Source of the DNA: Acidimicrobiaceae bacterium
Lineage (GTDB): Bacteria > Actinomycetota > Acidimicrobiia > Acidimicrobiales > RAAP-2
Direction: 5' to 3'
Assembly (NCBI GenBank): GCA_003151235.1
Contig: PLWZ01000018.1
Coordinates: 41,543-105,542 of the forward strand
DNA length: 64,000 nt
Positions within the stretch are counted from its first letter, which is position 1; each line of letters starts with the position of its first letter. This document shows positions 63,312-64,000 of the stretch, one piece after another. The translations under genes and the position numbers were made by a program. The notes beneath the pieces were generated by a model. That model worked only from the letters and a program-made list of their open reading frames with translations. It had not been told where the DNA came from and searched no databases.

Positions 63312-63878
63312 ATGATGACCTTCCCAGATCCGCCAAGTCGCCCCCGAGAGCCGTCCGGTTCGGACGTTCCGATCAGCCGCCTTCGTGGGCCCACCGCCGA
63401 GTTCGATACCGGACGAATCAGTCGCGTCGTCACCGGTATCTGCCTCGTCGGACTGGCGGTTCTCGTCGTTTCCCTCTTCGCCGGCGCTGCCCACAGGAAT
63501 GCCGAGATAACGCTCTTGCAGAACCACGGCGTGCCGGTGACCGTGACGGTGACGGGCTGCCGCGGCGGGCTGTCGGGCAGCGGCAGCAACGCGGCGGGGT
63601 ACACGTGCACCGGGACCTTCACCCTGCACGGACACAGATACGAAGAGTCGATCGGCGGGCTCACCAGCTTCAAGGCCTCGGGTCAGACGATCCGGGCGGT
63701 CACAGACCCAGACGATCCGAGGTTGCTGTCGACGGCCGGCGCCGTTTCGCGGGCACAGGCCTCGTCGGGCGCGTTCGCTGCTCCGATCTCCCTACTGGTC
63801 TTCTTGGTGTTCGCGGCCGGCCTTGTTATCTGGCGCGCCGGCAGGACAGCTTCCAAGGACGCGGGCCTCAGGCCGTGA
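63312..63878 (+). CDS. Small membrane protein with two transmembrane helices
   Basis: A 188-residue protein with helices near residues 40-60 (GICLVGLAVLVVSLFAGA) and 155-172 (LLVFLVFAAGLVIW). The extracytoplasmic middle has two Cys (VTGCRGGLSG and GYTCTGTF) that may form a disulfide. This layout resembles DUF3592-type proteins. The function is unknown. Confidence 0.6.
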   Translation: MMTFPDPPSRPREPSGSDVPISRLRGPTAEFDTGRISRVVTGICLVGLAVLVVSLFAGAAHRNAEITLLQNHGVPVTVTVTGCRGGLSGSGSNAAGYTCTGTFTLHGHRYEESIGGLTSFKASGQTIRAVTDPDDPRLLSTAGAVSRAQASSGAFAAPISLLVFLVFAAGLVIWRAGRTASKDAGLRP

Positions 63879-63884
63879 ACGGCG

Positions 63885-64000
63885 TCAGGTGGCTCGTCCC
63901 GGGCCCGTGTCGGGCTCGTCGCCAGTGTCAACGAGGTCCTGGGCGACATCGCGCAGTTTGGGTAGTGGGTCAGTCTTGACCCTACGCAGCGATGAGCTGC
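63885..64000 (-). CDS. C-terminal end of a gene entering from the right edge
   Basis: An open minus-strand frame runs from the edge to a TGA at 63885-63887 and reads SLRRVKTDPLPKLRDVAQDL and then VDTGDEPDTGPGRAT. It has natural composition and GC-rich third positions. The piece is too short to name a family. Confidence 0.4.
   Translation of the reverse strand, partial: SSSLRRVKTDPLPKLRDVAQDLVDTGDEPDTGPGRAT

Noticed and set aside
1..64000. CRISPR arrays, rRNA genes, prophage or plasmid replication genes.
   Set aside because: I saw no regularly spaced repeats, no rRNA-like sequence and no phage structural or replication proteins in any frame.

Overview
The window comes from a high-GC bacterium, most likely an actinobacterium and possibly from the Acidimicrobiia. 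The reasons are very strong G/C at third codon positions, many GTG/TTG starts, several apparently leaderless regulatory genes, CXXHXXC-type P450 ferredoxins, actinobacterial DUF2889 and HxlR proteins, and the dense mix of acyl-CoA dehydrogenase, crotonase, SDR, P450 and CoA-transferase genes. This placement is inference; there is no rRNA gene to confirm it.

Left part (1-6135): cell-envelope and housekeeping genes (a truncated epimerase, a PlsC-like acyltransferase, a secreted NlpC/P60 hydrolase). Next comes a tRNA with a UAA anticodon whose 3' end runs directly into a near-perfect 56-nt inverted repeat. A DHA2 drug exporter, the remnant of an IS481-like transposase and a secreted branched-chain-amino-acid-type binding protein follow.

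Middle part (about 6.5-41.5 kb): a large catabolic region. It holds two cytochrome P450 genes, each followed by a small 3Fe-4S-type ferredoxin gene, and two aldehyde dehydrogenases. It also has four SDR dehydrogenases, a two-subunit MaoC hydratase, a double-length acyl-CoA dehydrogenase and two nearly identical crotonase genes in opposite orientation. A DUF35/thiolase pair, a double-length class III CoA-transferase, an amidohydrolase, an SMP-30 lactonase and an alpha/beta hydrolase complete the enzymes. Uptake is by a Liv-type ABC system whose two permeases and first ATPase are fused in one 929-residue protein; two secreted binding proteins are encoded nearby. A TetR gene follows the transporter. 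Two promoters 8.8 kb apart (28.7 kb and 37.4 kb) share an upstream box and -35/-10 elements, so the thiolase/CoA-transferase operon and the second P450 operon look like one regulon. No acyl-CoA ligase is seen, so CoA activation may depend on the CoA-transferase. The layout suits oxidation of a hydrophobic, perhaps alicyclic or terpenoid, compound to an acid followed by beta-oxidation-like steps; the substrate cannot be read from sequence.

Right part (41.6-57.9 kb): a compact molybdenum island. It has a molybdate/tungstate transporter with fused permease and ATPase, a DNA-binding TOBE-domain regulator with a candidate palindromic operator, cofactor genes moaE, moaA, moaD, mog, moaC and moeA, a cytidylyltransferase (mocA), XdhC-type maturation genes, coxG, a VWA protein and MoxR ATPase pair, and the three subunits of a molybdenum hydroxylase. 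The large subunit lacks the CO-dehydrogenase active-site loop, so its substrate is unknown.

Right end (58-64 kb): an MBL-fold protein, a second DHA2 exporter divergent from an HxlR regulator with two 19-bp direct repeats between them, a small membrane protein, and two acetyltransferase genes broken by single-base frameshifts.
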